Under the pieces are notes generated by a model that saw only the letters and a list, made by a program, of their open reading frames with translations, did no database searches and was not told where the DNA came from. A program made the position numbers and the translations under genes. A stretch of 64,000 nt of DNA from Quercus robur (taxonomy: Eukaryota > Streptophyta > Magnoliopsida > Fagales > Fagaceae): contig NC_065542.1 of assembly GCF_932294415.1 (NCBI RefSeq), positions 327,501-391,500 of the forward strand. The letters run 5' to 3'. Position 1 is the first letter of the stretch. Each line of letters starts with the position of its first letter. Shown here in pieces: positions 1 through 11,254 of this stretch.

Positions 1-537
1 AATATTTGGTAAAATTTTTTGCAGGGTTATAATCATTGTTTTTAATATGTTAGCTCATACAAACATGTTTCGTGTACCCAATGCATGACGGTTGAAATAG
101 TGAAATAACATAGTTTCTGTATCATTTAAAAAATAATAATTCAATAGTAACATTGGAAGAGGAGAGATTTTGAACTTTGAACATTTTCATTGGGAACACT
201 AAGAGGAGGTACGTACAAGACTCTTGACAATTTTCTCATCATTTGATAGGAAAATAATGAAAGCACTTTTTAGTAAAAATGGTACTTTCAATTTTCAATA
301 AGAGTACACGTTATGTTTCATCTTCCTCAAAATGGAATAATATATAATCATCTCCATCTGTTGTGAAATTGATAGAAGTTAATTGGAGAAATATTCTTAA
401 AATTTCTAGAAAATGTTGCAAACTTGGCAAATATACCTACTTGATTCCCTTAAATAGTTAGAAAGTTTTTTTTTGAGGGGAAATAATAATTTTTTTTTTT
501 AGCTACTAGGGGAAATAATACTTATAAAGTTAGAAAT
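1..537. other. AT-rich flank, no gene seen
   Basis: No supported ORF. Around 165-240 a short stretch resembles another at 21806-21890 (both contain ttgaactttgaa followed by a similar tail), which suggests a dispersed repeat remnant. The last five bases before the LTR element form its left target duplication. Confidence 0.5.
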
Positions 538-542
538 ACAAC

Positions 543-1183
543 TGTGGGGCCCAATAATTGATGGGCCAGGCCCACTTGCTGATGGGGAGTCCAAAGGCCT
601 AAGCCGAAAAAAGGTCATGGCCCGAGCTCAAGAATAATAAGGCCCAATTGGCCCGGAGAAGCAGCCGAGGACAGTGCAGTCCTCGGCTGACCCAAAGATC
701 CACCAAGAGGAGGGGCAAAACGGTAAAGGGACATACTTAAAAGGAAATCTAAAATATCTAGGAAAGGCTGCCCTTACTACCTTCCCCATGCATAGCTCTG
801 CGCCTAAGAGAGCCTTATCCTTTAGCTTTATCAACCACTCCCAACAACTTTGGACTTGGACTGACGGGACAAGTATCAGTCTTGGAAAGGTTGACCCTAC
901 ACGTGGTCGAAGGAAAGTGAACGCAGGCTAGTATAAAAGAAAAAATAAGTAATCTGGAGAAGGGGGCTGGGAAGACTGGCAAAAAAGGAAGGGCTTCCAG
1001 TCCACCTCCAGGAGAAAGACTCCAAGGGTGAAGGCACTTTAATCATATATGAACACCACCAAAACCACCGCTGGGTAACTAAGGCCTAGCCTTTCGAATC
1101 CACTCCCTACAAATGATATTGTTTGGGCCCATTCACGTGCGAACCCAACATTACTGCGGTTCGTCGCGGAACGTGACCCTACA
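543..1183 (+). repeat. 5' LTR of the LARD-like element
   Basis: 641-bp direct repeat of 5243-5883, with TG...CA ends. It holds a TATA-like TATAAAAG at 932-939, the likely start region for element transcription. Confidence 0.92.
932..939 (+). promoter_or_regulatory. TATA box in the 5' LTR
   Basis: TATAAAAG, conserved at 5632-5639 in the 3' LTR. It is well placed for an LTR promoter with the U3/R boundary shortly downstream. Functional use is inferred. Confidence 0.55.
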
Positions 1184-1184
1184 A

Positions 1185-1200
1185 TTGGCGCCGTCTGTGG
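1185..1200 (+). promoter_or_regulatory. Primer-binding site of the LARD-like element
   Basis: TTGGCGCCGTCTGTGG lies one base after the 5' LTR. Minus-strand DNA synthesis would start here from the 3' end of a cellular tRNA; the TGGCGCC core suits a tRNA 3' terminus, but I cannot name the tRNA with certainty. The Gypsy element has nearly the same sequence at 53991-54006. Confidence 0.75.
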
Positions 1201-1440
1201 GGAAGGCTTGCGCGTTAGCTCGAGCGGTGGTGAAGTTGAGCTTCTGTCGAACAAGGGTCTATGAGGATGCCTTTATGACCGGCGACACAGTGTTGTTATG
1301 CCAACATAAGTTCCCACTAGGGGCTACGCCTCGCAGTGTCAATGGCATGGACAAGTCTAGGGGCTTCAAACATCAGGCTAGCTTCCCCCACCTTGTTCAA
1401 GGAGCTAACCTTCGGAAAATAAATAAATAAAGAAGAATAC

Positions 1441-1989
1441 AAGTTTTGAACAGAACCAAGGCCTTGTATGGTCCTCGGACCCAAGCCTCTGGGGAAACCA
1501 ACTACTTACAAGAAAAATACAAGTTTTGGACAGAACCAAGGCCTTGTATGGTCCTCGGACCCAAGCCTCTGGGGAAACCAACTACTTACAAGAAAAATAC
1601 AAGTTTTGGACAGAACCAAGGCCTTGTATGGTCCTCGGATCCAAGCCTCTGGGGAAACCAACTACTTAAAAAGAGAATACAAGTTTTGGACAGAACCAAG
1701 GCCTTGTATGGTCCTCGGACCCAAGCCTCTGGGGAAACCAACTACTTACAAGAAAAATACAAGTTTTGGACAGAACCAAGGCCTTGTATGGTCCTCGAAC
1801 CCAAGCCTCTGGGGAAACCAACTACTTAAAAAGAGAATACAAGTTTTGGACAGAACCAAGGCCTTGTATGGTCCTCGGACCCAAGCCTCTAGGGAAACCA
1901 ACTACTTACAAAGACAATACAAGTTTTGGGCAGAACCAAGGCCTTGTATGGTCTTCAGACCCAAGCCTCTAGGGAAACCAACTATTTAA
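1441..1989 (+). repeat. 80-bp tandem repeat array, about 7 copies
   Basis: Units start at about 1441, 1521, 1601, 1681, 1761, 1841 and 1921, each containing cagaaccaaggccttgtatg. Copies differ mainly in a spacer of two types (acaagaaaaatac and aaaaagagaatac), so there is weak alternation. No frame contains a stop through most of the array. Because 80 is not a multiple of 3, each copy is read in a new frame, which creates long but meaningless ORFs. Confidence 0.95.
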
Positions 1990-3499
1990 GAGGAAAAACT
2001 ACGTTAAGTGGACCTTAGAATCTCCCCGAGGAAAACTCTCCATTAACAATTGGGTTAATTCCTGAACTACATGGATTCTCTAGTTTGCCCTCGGATCCTC
2101 AACACCAAAGGGACTAGTACGGAATGGGGCAACATGTTTCCAAAAGCATAAGCGAAGTCATTCAATGCTCGGTCATCCCCTTGGATGAATTATTTAGAAT
2201 TTGTCGTTCTCAGACAGTATTCTCGCACTTATTACATAACGTTCAACCATTATCTCAGTTAGTTTCCTAAGTTCAACTTACTACGAATTGTTATTATTGT
2301 GCCTGGTAGTGTCGGCAAATTAGAATTAGTTGGATTGTATTTCACGGGTTCTTGCTTTAAATATCGCCGAGAAGAAACAAACACATAGAGCACACCCATT
2401 CACAAAGTGGTGTTGCCAAAAGAACAGTATTCAAAACAAGTAAGTAAGTTTCCATTTTCACTAAAACAAAGAAACAGTACAGCGTACAATGAAAAGCTGG
2501 AATCAGCCTATGCCAGAGCTCACTACATAATTGGAAAGGAAGATACAAGAGAATAAAACAAAGCAGAAGAGGCAGTACAGACGAGAGGTTGGCTTCTAAA
2601 GCTAACCACATAACCAAAAAGAAAGAAAGATACAAGAAAATAAGATAAAGCCGAGGAAGTGGATCAGAGGAGAGGTTGGCTACTGCTCCAAGACCTTGTT
2701 CCTCCTCAATGCCTTTATATGCCCATAACTCAGGCAGCAAAAGAAACCCAACTTGAGCCTCACACCGCTGAAGGAATGGTGCAGGGAGCCGGAAGTTGAG
2801 AAGCCTTCACCAAAAATTTGCCTGCGACAGGGCAGAGACGCTGATGGCGGAGAATCTTTCTTCTGACACACCAAAATTCTGGCATGAACAGAACCTGCTT
2901 CGGATTTTGACTAGAAGAGGGAGAAACACCCTTTCCCCTCTGACGAAGTGGAGTACTCTCTTAAATTTATGCTTCCTTTGCCCGTACCTCACCATTCTGA
3001 GTCTCAGGAGGACACGGCGCCTCTGTGGCGGAAAGAGTTTCTTCTCCCCAACCCTCGCCTCAAACATGTTATGCTAAGGGGGGATAGCACTGGATATGGG
3101 AGTTGTGATCTGGGAGGAAACTGAAGAATTGGTGCGTAGGTGAAGCAACTTTCTCTCCTATTTATTTAAAGAGATAAGGTGGTGGCATTTAATTCACGCA
3201 GCGTCCCGAGGAACGCTACAGACAAGATGGCTCTGGCTCAATCTCCAACGCCACCTGCAACCATGGGATTAAAGGAGTCTCGGGAAGGTGCACCTCGAAC
3301 ATTGGGACGCCAAAAAGTATTGCGTGACCAAAAACTACATAAATACCCTTTAAGTTGTAGGCCTAGTGAATTTGCGGCCCAGGCCCGTTCTGCATGGGGG
3401 CCCAGGGACAATGGCCCACGCCGAGGAATAACCGTTGCCGAGGACAGCCTCCTGCTCGGCACCTCGCGAAATACCTGAGGAGAGGGAGAAACTGAACTA

Positions 3500-3617
3500 C
3501 AGCCTTCGGACTCAAGCCTATGGGGAAACCAACTGCCTAGGTGACAAAACTAGGTTTTGGACAGAATCAAGGCGTTGTGAAGTCCTCGGACTCCAACCTA
3601 TTGGGACGCCCACTACT
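3500..3617 (+). repeat. Degenerate copy of the 80-bp repeat
   Basis: Positions 3501-3533 match the second half of the 80-bp unit (ggggaaaccaact) and 3551-3616 match a nearly whole unit (gttttggacagaatcaagg) with scattered differences. The remnant lies about 2 kb from the main array and marks the start of a possible second copy of the interior. Confidence 0.7.
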
Positions 3618-4236
3618 CAAATGTGGAAAGCTCGCGGCTCAAATACTTTAAAATGTTGAGGTTGATAAAAGTGTTAGGATGATGGCGAGACGCCCCACTA
3701 TTTGACAGCCTACGGGGGTTGTTCATTCTTGCGGGAAATATGTCTTCAAATGATTACTTCCTACACCGCATAGAGCATCCAGTTCTAGTGTCGGCATTGT
3801 CTTGGGTAAGTATCATTATTCACAGGTAGGCATTGCTGTGTCGAATAATGCTATTAAAGTTATGGTGACATCTTTTTATTAGCAAGTATTTCGGCCTTAG
3901 TTGTCATTGGTTCAAATGCTATACTATTGTGCCGAGCAGCGCTTGTAAACTTGTAAAAACATAGAAACAGAATATGCGAAGTAAAACAACAACAATTTTT
4001 ATTAATATGAAAATTATTATAACGTACAAAGAAGGGATTAAACAAGCCTATACAAAAGGTAAACTACCGAAGTAACAATAGTATTCGCAATACAGATAAG
4101 TAAACAGTCAGGTGTCTTTTAAACTCGTCTTCAAAGTCTCTCCAATCTCTGCCTCAGTATTGCTCCTATTGAGAGAAGAACTTTCTTTAGAAAAAGTTGA
4201 AGGAGAAGGAAGAAGAAAATGAAGGACAAGGAAGAA

Positions 4237-4402
4237 GAAGATGGAGGAGATGAATGAGGAAGATGGAGGAGATGAATGAGGAAGATGGAGGACATGAGCA
4301 GAAGATGGAGGAGATGAATGAGGAAGATGGAGGAGATGAATGAGGAAGATGGAGGACATGAGCAGAAGATGGAGGAGATGAATGAGGAAGATGGAGGATA
4401 TG
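4237..4402 (+). repeat. GA-rich minisatellite with 64-bp higher-order unit
   Basis: The motif gaagatggagga starts at 4237, 4259, 4281, 4301, 4323, 4345, 4365 and 4387. The spacing 22, 22, 20 repeats, giving a 64-bp higher-order unit. Long minus-strand ORFs rich in Ser, Leu, His and Pro are by-products of this composition. Confidence 0.85.
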
Positions 4403-5242
4403 AGTAAAAGAAGGAGGAGAAGAAGAGGGAAAAGATGAGAAGGGAGAAAGAGAGGCAGAAGGAGGCGCCAGTGAACGAAGAGAGGAAGAAGCAGGGACAC
4501 TTAGTCCCTGCCCCAGTCCTGACTCCTAACACACTGGGGCCATATTAGGTATGCTCATGAGAGAGCAGGTAGTAATGACGATGTGTGTCCTCGGCTCAGT
4601 CACGCCGAAAGTGTGACGTGACGAGTCCCTGCTTCGGATTTTGGCTGAAAGAAAGGCGAGACAAATTTTGAGTCTCCGCCATCCTTGTCCTGACCGAGCC
4701 ATTTCGAGCTTCATTAGAACACGGTGTTTTTGGGAGGGGAATGGTTTTTTTTTCATTGCTTATTTCTATGGAGAATATATTTCAGGTTAAAGTATGACCG
4801 GAGAGTAAAAGCAAACTCAGGAAGGAATCTGAGGTTTTTAAATTTTGGTGGGGTTAAAGGGATTCATTTGTGAGAGAAACAACTCTTGTTTCTTCTCTTT
4901 ATATAGGGGACGAAGAGGAGAGTACTTAATGTGTTCAGATTCCCAAGGAAATCTGCAAACATGAATGCGTCCGTTTCATTCCCCCACGCCATCAAAAACC
5001 GTTGAATCTGGGAAGTCTCGTAAAAGGAAGATATTAAAGACGCGCTTCGGATAACCAAACGGCATAAGAGCATCATGCGCAAATTAAGGGGAATCTCTTG
5101 CAGACCGGTATATTCCCCGGTCAGGTGAAGAGTCGCCAGCGTTAGTCAAGGGCTGAATTAAATGAGCCATAATAAATGCTCGGTATTATCAAAACCCTCC
5201 TCTCCAACCAAGATATCGGACAGCAGGGTTTTGAGGGGCTAT

Positions 5243-5883
5243 TGTGGGGCCCAATAATTGATGGGCCAGGTCCACTTGCTGATGGGGAGTCCAAAGGCCT
5301 AAGCCAAAAAAAGGTCATGGCCCGAGCTCAAGAATAATAAGGCCCAATTGGCCCGGAGAAGCAGCCGAGGACATTGCAGTCCTCGGCTGACCCAAAGATC
5401 CACCAAGAGGAGGGGCAAAACGGTAAAGGGACATACTTAAAAGGAAATCTAAAATATCTAGGAAAGGCTGCCCTTACTACCTTCCCCATGCATAGCTCTG
5501 CGCCTAAGAGAGCCTTATCCTTTAGCTTTATCAATCACTCCCAACAACTTTGGACTTGGACTGACGGGACAAGTATCAGTCTTGAAAAGGTTAACCCTAC
5601 ACGTGGACGAAGGAAAGTGAACGCAGGCTAGTATAAAAGAAAAAATAAGTAATCTGGAGAAGGGGGCTGGGAAGACTGGCCAAAAAGGAAGGGCTTCCAG
5701 TCCACCTCCAGGAGAAAGACTCCAAGGGTGAAGGCACTTTAATAACATATGAACACCACCAAAACCACCGCTGGGTAACTAAGGCCTAGCCTTTCGAATC
5801 CACTCTCTACAAATGATATTGTTTGGGTCCATTCACATGCGAACCCAACACTACTGCGGTTCGTCGCGGAACGTGACCCTACA
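5243..5883 (+). repeat. 3' LTR of the LARD-like element
   Basis: 641 bp, same ends as the 5' LTR. The bases before it (ttttgaggggctat, 5229-5242) include a short purine-rich run that may serve as the polypurine primer region. Followed by target duplication acaac. Confidence 0.92.
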
Positions 5884-5888
5884 ACAAC

Positions 5889-5961
5889 ATTTACATCAAT
5901 ATTCACAAAATGTATGTCCATATTTTAACATATAAGAATGAATGTAAAAATACGTATGTAA

Positions 5962-5996
<35 letters not shown>

Positions 5997-6424
5997 CCTT
6001 AAATGTTAAGTCCATCTACATGAAGTGTCGATTTGTAATGTACAAATCCAAATTCGAGTGGCCAGAAGCAGAAGGTTTGACACGAATTATCCGCAACATA
6101 TCATTTGTCGACTTTAAAAACAATTTAACAAAAGAAAGAAAAGAAAATTGAAGTAGAAATTGTATATTAATACAGTGCTTCACAATTTATTTAACAGCTT
6201 TTGTTACAATTTGACACAAACCCATTACTTTACTTTATCTCCATCGTTCATAATCTATTACTTAAGCTATAACAAAAGTTTTGTGCCTAAATTTTCTCAT
6301 ATTAACATGGATGGTTTTGTTACCTTATCTTATATATATATATTTTTTACATTTGGGAAATTAAGATTTTTTAAAAAAATAAAACAAAATTTCACTTCTT
6401 TCAAAAATAAAATAAAATAAAATT
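5889..6424. other. Spacer 3' of the ERF gene, no gene seen
   Basis: AT-rich with a TA microsatellite at about 5965-5991. It contains the 3' side of the minus-strand ERF gene; I see no second gene. Confidence 0.5.
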
Positions 6425-7111
6425 TCACATATGTAAATAGGAAGCCAAGAAAAGTTCATCATCAGTAGGCGAAGGAATGGGAAGACCCGTTAAGTCTTGA
6501 GGTTGAGGTTGAGAGAGATCGACTGAGTCGAAACTCAGTGGACCCATCATGAATAGCGGGGGAGCTTCAACTGTTGCATTATTCACTTGCTGAAAAGAAG
6601 AACTTGTTGTACACATATTGAAATCGAAATCGAAATCGAAATCAAAGCCGCACCAAAAGTCCTCCTCCGAACTGGAAGTGGAAGCGGAAGCTGAGCGATT
6701 ATTTTCAGAAAGTGTAAGAGCGGCTTTGGCGGCGGCGGATTGAATGTCTCTCCTGGAAGATGATTCCGGGCGAGGCAATGAGTGGGCCATGTCCGGAAAG
6801 TTGAGAGAGGCCAAGTTGCCTTTCAAAAACAAGGCCGCCGAGTCGTAAGCCCGAGCTGCCATCTCTGCTGATCCGAATGACCCCAACCATATACGCGTCT
6901 TTTGACCCGGAAGTCGTATCTCAGAGACATAGCGGCCCCACCGCCTTTTACGAACCCCGCGAAACTGGTTGTCTCGTTGTCGTTGGGGAGCTTCTTCTTG
7001 TTTTTGGGCAGTTCGCTTCTTATTGGTCTTCGAGTTGGATTCCAAGGGGGTTGGTTTCAATTGATTCTGAGGAGCTTCATGTTGATCTTCTCCCATGGCC
7101 ATGACAGACAT
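6425..7111 (-). CDS. AP2/ERF transcription factor, DREB-type
   Basis: Intronless 228-residue ORF with one AP2/ERF DNA-binding domain at about residues 50-107. The visible motifs are [19 protein letters not shown], then [21 protein letters not shown] and a terminal LNFP. Valine in YVSEI, at the position that separates DREB from ERF types, argues for a DREB-type protein. The [19 protein letters not shown] core resembles the DREB A-4 clade (ERF020-022-like); I cannot assign an ortholog. A basic stretch near residues 31-47 may act as nuclear localisation signal. The acidic C-terminal half carries a DF dipeptide run encoded by a hexanucleotide repeat. Such proteins bind DRE/GCC elements in the nucleus and control stress or developmental genes. 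Methionines 1, 4 and 6 compete as start; the first is given. Length and lack of introns are normal for the family. Confidence 0.9.
   Translation of the reverse strand: MSVMAMGEDQHEAPQNQLKPTPLESNSKTNKKRTAQKQEEAPQRQRDNQFRGVRKRRWGRYVSEIRLPGQKTRIWLGSFGSAEMAARAYDSAALFLKGNLASLNFPDMAHSLPRPESSSRRDIQSAAAKAALTLSENNRSASASTSSSEEDFWCGFDFDFDFDFNMCTTSSSFQQVNNATVEAPPLFMMGPLSFDSVDLSQPQPQDLTGLPIPSPTDDELFLASYLHM
6622..6645 (-). repeat. Coding hexanucleotide repeat (Asp-Phe run)
   Basis: Tandem copies of a hexamer (cgaaat on the plus strand) encode alternating Asp and Phe in the acidic C-terminal half of the ERF protein. Likely length-variable. Confidence 0.7.
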
Positions 7112-8698
7112 TGATAGTGTGGAGTACTTGAATCACTACTGTTTGATAAAAAAATGACAGACTTAGTACGAGTGTGCACTGTGAGGGATGAATAATATGA
7201 GAAGACGTATAGCAAGAGATAGTGTGGAGATGACAGATGAGGGTTTAAGTAGGGGTTTGTTTGTTTGTTTGTTTGGAAAGTGGGAAGTGAGAAAGGATTA
7301 GCTGGCAAAGTTTGGATGATAGCGAGGGTTCTGGATTTGACTTTGCTAGACCATCCCAAACTGACGTTACCTTTATCTACATGCCTTTAAATGACCAGTA
7401 TGACCTATGCCAAGTACCATTTTCTCCAAACCTAAAAACAAAAAAAAGAGCACCATTTTCTCTTTAATTTTTATATATGATCTTTTTCTTTTTCATATTT
7501 GTAAAGACTTTAATTTGCTGCTTTAGTTTATGCAAAATTAGTCATCTTGACAACTTAGTTGAAATATAAAAGGAATATTACTGTTTTCTTTTTCATTATT
7601 TCAGGGAATTGGAATAAAAACGGACGAAAATGAAGTTAATGCATGTAAAGTATATTAAAAAAGAAAAAAAAAAACTAGTAAATTAGTGAAGGATAATGTG
7701 GTAATTTGGAAGGATGAATCCAGAAAAAAGAAAAGCATGCATCAGCAAAGCAACATTATATTGATGAAACGCGTTAAAACCAGCTGTAGGTGGGTAAGGT
7801 GGCAATATATTGCAAGTTGTGAGAGTGGGTATATGGCATGCAAATGCAAATACCAATGCCAATTGACCATGTCAGTATTGCCTTTATTATATCATCACCC
7901 CGTGTTGACTCTTTTTTTTTTTTTTGGTTAAAAAAAAAAAAAAATGTTAGTCCTTACTCCTTACATTAATAATAATAAGAAAATATAGAAGTGTATGGCC
8001 ACTCAATCCATCCAAGGTGAAGGGGCCTACATCTACATGCATATATGCTTTTTAATATTTTCTGTTGCAACTTCTTCCCTTCCCTCCTTCTTAGATGTTT
8101 CTTTTGTTTAACCCAAAATTTATAGAACATCATTCTATTTCTATTTTCTTTCCCTTTCTTTTTCACCATACCTATTTATTATTTAGAAAGGAAATCCACT
8201 AGAAGCACCACCGTGGTGGTTCGATTTCAATTCAAATGATATTATTAGATTCATCATGAAAAGATGTCTGAAATTAAAATGGTTATATATATAAGTGTGC
8301 TACATAATGATTTGTCGCTTAGTGGGTAGTGGTTGTGTTGATCTATGTATGAATTGCTAAGACTAAGATAGCATTATGCCCCAAGTCATTGGTATATTAA
8401 TGGACTATCAATTAACAATTAATTATTGAATAGATTGCTCGCTGAATAATGAATATGGATTGAGATTTTCAAAAAAAAAAAGGATTGAGTCTGCTCGCCA
8501 ACCAATCATTCCCATTGAGCTATCAGCTATGGGTAAACCGTCACCAAATGGATCATAGGCTGCTGATTGGGCTCAGAATTTGGGACCAAGCGTTTGCAGT
8601 AACAACACCAAGTGCATTAAGACATAGCAGGTTTCGCTTGGTTATTGTGGATTCAACCCAAACTCCAAAGGCCCAATATATATACTATGACCTCTTTT

Positions 8699-8730
<32 letters not shown>

Positions 8731-8793
8731 GAGAATCTACTATGACCTCTTAAAGTTATGGAGCATGGTAAAAATAATAAATCCTGAAAGTTA
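7112..8793. other. ERF upstream region and spacer, no further gene seen
   Basis: The first 250 bp would hold the ERF promoter and leader (minus strand); a gtttgttt run at about 7257-7275 lies there and no clear TATA box was found. The rest is AT-rich with poly(T)/poly(A) tracts at about 7911-7944 and a TTG trinucleotide repeat at about 8697-8731. The short ORFs here look incidental. Confidence 0.5.
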
Positions 8794-8801
8794 ACTATTT
8801 G

Positions 8802-9848
8802 TAGACATGGGGCAGGGCGGGTTCGGGTTTGGGGTGGGTCAATCGGGTTGCGAGTCGGGTCGGGTTGACCCGTATTTTTCGCATGAATTTTTTTTTTTTT
8901 AATAAAGAAAACAACATGTATTTGCCATTTAGAAAGCTATGCAATAAATTACTTGATGTAAAATACATTACTTTGAATTCACCACTTATATCAAGAATGA
9001 ACTACACTTATTAATACTTATTCAATAATTTTAAAATTATACAAATCCTAACATTGCTATTTAAAATAAAATAACACAAAGATAAGTAAAATAAATACAA
9101 AAATTTTATTTCTACACAATATCAACATCTCAAAATATAAAACAAAATTACAAATGACTTATTGGATAATTCATTTGAAAAAAAAATAAAAACATATAAG
9201 AAATTTACAATCTTGAAAATTAATTTTATAATCTATTGTTAATTGTGGTTGGCACTCTATTTCAATTTGAGATATACATTAAAATTTGATTGTATACTTA
9301 TTTATACATTGTCTTTTTTATGAATATCATATCATTGTTAAGCAAGACACACTCTAGGAAATATCATAATTTATTTTAGAAAGCCATTTATTTTGGACAT
9401 AAATTGTTACAAAAAAGGTCTAAACATTCATAATTTATGTTAATTTGATACTTTGGTTTTACTATTTTCACACTTGTGAATGTTTCTCACACATGTCTAC
9501 AATTTTAAATCTATATTTTTAACTGTATTGTAACCAGATTATCTGGCATGTACTTTGCTATTTGATATCTAAAAATCTTTACTCATTACAGAATGCTCAA
9601 CCATTCATCTTTTAATTAATTTGCTTGCAGTTATGTAAATGTCTCAATTGTTTCCTTAAAACTCACAACAAACAATTAAACCAATATTGTCTTAATTTTA
9701 TTATTTTTTTTACCCAAAAAAAAATTTAAAAATGGTTCGGGTCACGAGTCAACCCGTTTTTGCTTCAGATAAAAAAAAATCGAGTTCGGGTCAAGTATTT
9801 TTCAGGTCGAGTTGAGTTAGATAATTCTGACCCGTTTTTCCATGTTTA
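8802..9848. mobile_element. Non-autonomous hAT-like DNA transposon
   Basis: The left end TAGACATGG and right end CCATGTTTA form a short imperfect terminal inverted repeat. The flanks carry an 8-bp duplication with one difference (actatttg 8794-8801; gctatttg 9849-9856). Subterminal regions are rich in gggtc/gacccg motifs in opposite orientation, typical of plant hAT derivatives. The 1-kb interior is AT-rich and has no transposase. The 8-bp duplication is the main reason for the hAT assignment. Confidence 0.72.
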
Positions 9849-10006
9849 GCTATTTGTGAGAAATTAACCCTCAAATTTTCTACTTTTACCATTTTAAACC
9901 ATAAACTTTATAAACTATTACAATCTAACTTAGTCCATATCTGTTAAAATATTAACTGATGGAGTAACCTATATGTTAGGAAAAAAATTTCATTGATGCC
10001 TATTAC

Positions 10007-10215
10007 ATTATTAGGTCCACTAGGAGGATTGCTAAAGTGGTCCTCTTGGCCATTCTAACTAATAAAATGCTGCTATTTATACAAATATGACATCACCTAG
10101 TTTTTTTTTTTTGGGTGTGTGTTGATTAGGAATCTGACTAACATATTTGCATAATTGACATTATTTAATTGGTTGGGAGAACTATTTCAAAAGTCCTCCT
10201 GGTGGACCTAATAAT
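10007..10215. mobile_element. MITE-like inverted-repeat element
   Basis: A perfect 14-bp inverted repeat, attattaggtccac at 10007-10020 and gtggacctaataat at 10202-10215, extends imperfectly inward (aggagga near both ends). A possible 8-bp duplication cctattac occurs at 9999-10006 and again at 10219-10226, three bases beyond the right end. The superfamily is unresolved. Confidence 0.55.
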
Positions 10216-10679
10216 TTCTCCTATTACTCCCAAAAGGCATCGTTTGTTGTGGGTGATTGTCTCCTTCTTCACAATAGATTGAGAAATATATTCAAAGAGA
10301 GAGAGAGAGAGAGAGAGAATAATGTACAATCTCATTCCATTGAAACATGTAACACGTTACATTAAGTTAAAATTATTATGTAAGTTTAGAATTGTATTTT
10401 TTTTTCTTTCCAAATATAAGTATAATACTTATATTATTGAAACTTAAATTATAAAGTAGTTTTTCAAAAATATTTATCATTTTAATTGTTTTTTTAAGGC
10501 CCATATATCTAATTTATAATGCCTATTTTGTTTGTATTTTTAAGCCCAAAACAAAGGAATTTGGCCCAAATAAAATAAAATTTCATACTTTTCAACCCAA
10601 AAAGTTATGGAAAAATAAATTTTTGAGCCCAAAAATGAAAAATAAACCTATAAAAAGAATCAATTTTAGGCCCAAGTAG

Positions 10680-10860
10680 TCCAAAATATACCAAAGTGAA
10701 TCAAATGGACCGAAGTGGACCAACGCAAACCAAATGGACCGAATGGATCAAAGTGACCAAATTAGACTAAATGGACCTAAGTGGACCAAATTGGACTGAA
10801 CAGACATAAGTGAACCAAAATGGACTGAATAGATCTAAGTGGACCATAATGGATCGCAAT
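10680..10860 (+). repeat. Degenerate short tandem repeat (tggacc family)
   Basis: Repeated, diverged copies of aagtggaccaaatggaccga and similar. A shorter patch of the same kind recurs at about 11205-11255, just before the LINE fragment. It looks like part of an unclassified repeat. Confidence 0.6.
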
Positions 10861-11254
10861 TATTATTACTACGCTTCAACTTTTAGATATTATATAAATT
10901 TGTAAGATTTATATGTAGTAAAACTTGTATTAATTATAGTATTACTAAAAATAATAAGGAATTTGTTTATTATGTTGTTTATGTGAAACTAACCAATCAT
11001 GTCACTTTGTAAATTATTTAGTTAGCTTTTTACTATAAAAAAATTTAAATGAAAACATTCATAAGATGCTTTATTTAAAAGATCTTCTTGTTTGATTAAT
11101 ATCAATTTTAAAAATACTTAAATGACTTCATGTACTAATAGATTTGGAAAAAATAATTATATTAACTAATTTAGTTATTTACTAATAGATCTTACAATTG
11201 AGATAGACTAAATGGACCAAATGAGACTAGAATGGACATAAATGGACTGAAATG

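Larger units (their letters stand above)
543..5883 (+). mobile_element. Complete non-autonomous LTR retrotransposon (LARD-like)
   Basis: Two 641-bp LTRs (543-1183 and 5243-5883) begin TGTGGGG and end CCCTACA. The element is flanked by a perfect 5-bp target duplication acaac at 538-542 and 5884-5888. A primer-binding-site-like sequence follows the left LTR and a purine-rich stretch precedes the right LTR. The 4.06-kb interior has no recognisable gag, protease, reverse transcriptase or integrase; its ORFs are low-complexity or repeat-derived. This is the structure of a large retrotransposon derivative that must be mobilised in trans. By eye the LTRs differ at about 14 positions (roughly 2%), so insertion is fairly recent. 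The shared primer site suggests kinship with the Gypsy element at 53210. Confidence 0.9.

Noticed and set aside
1446-1989. Long overlapping ORFs of 127 and 173 codons over the 80-bp array
   Set aside because: They are different frames of the same stop-poor repeat unit; length comes from repetition, not coding selection.
2357-2740. Minus-strand ORF with hydrophobic segments, like a membrane protein
   Set aside because: No recognisable family; lies in the LARD interior in AT/CT-biased DNA.
4108-4532. Minus-strand ORFs rich in Ser, Leu and His
   Set aside because: Low-complexity translation of the GA-rich minisatellite.
10680-10860. Considered as a CRISPR-like array
   Set aside because: Copies are contiguous and diverged with no unique spacers; plant nuclear context.
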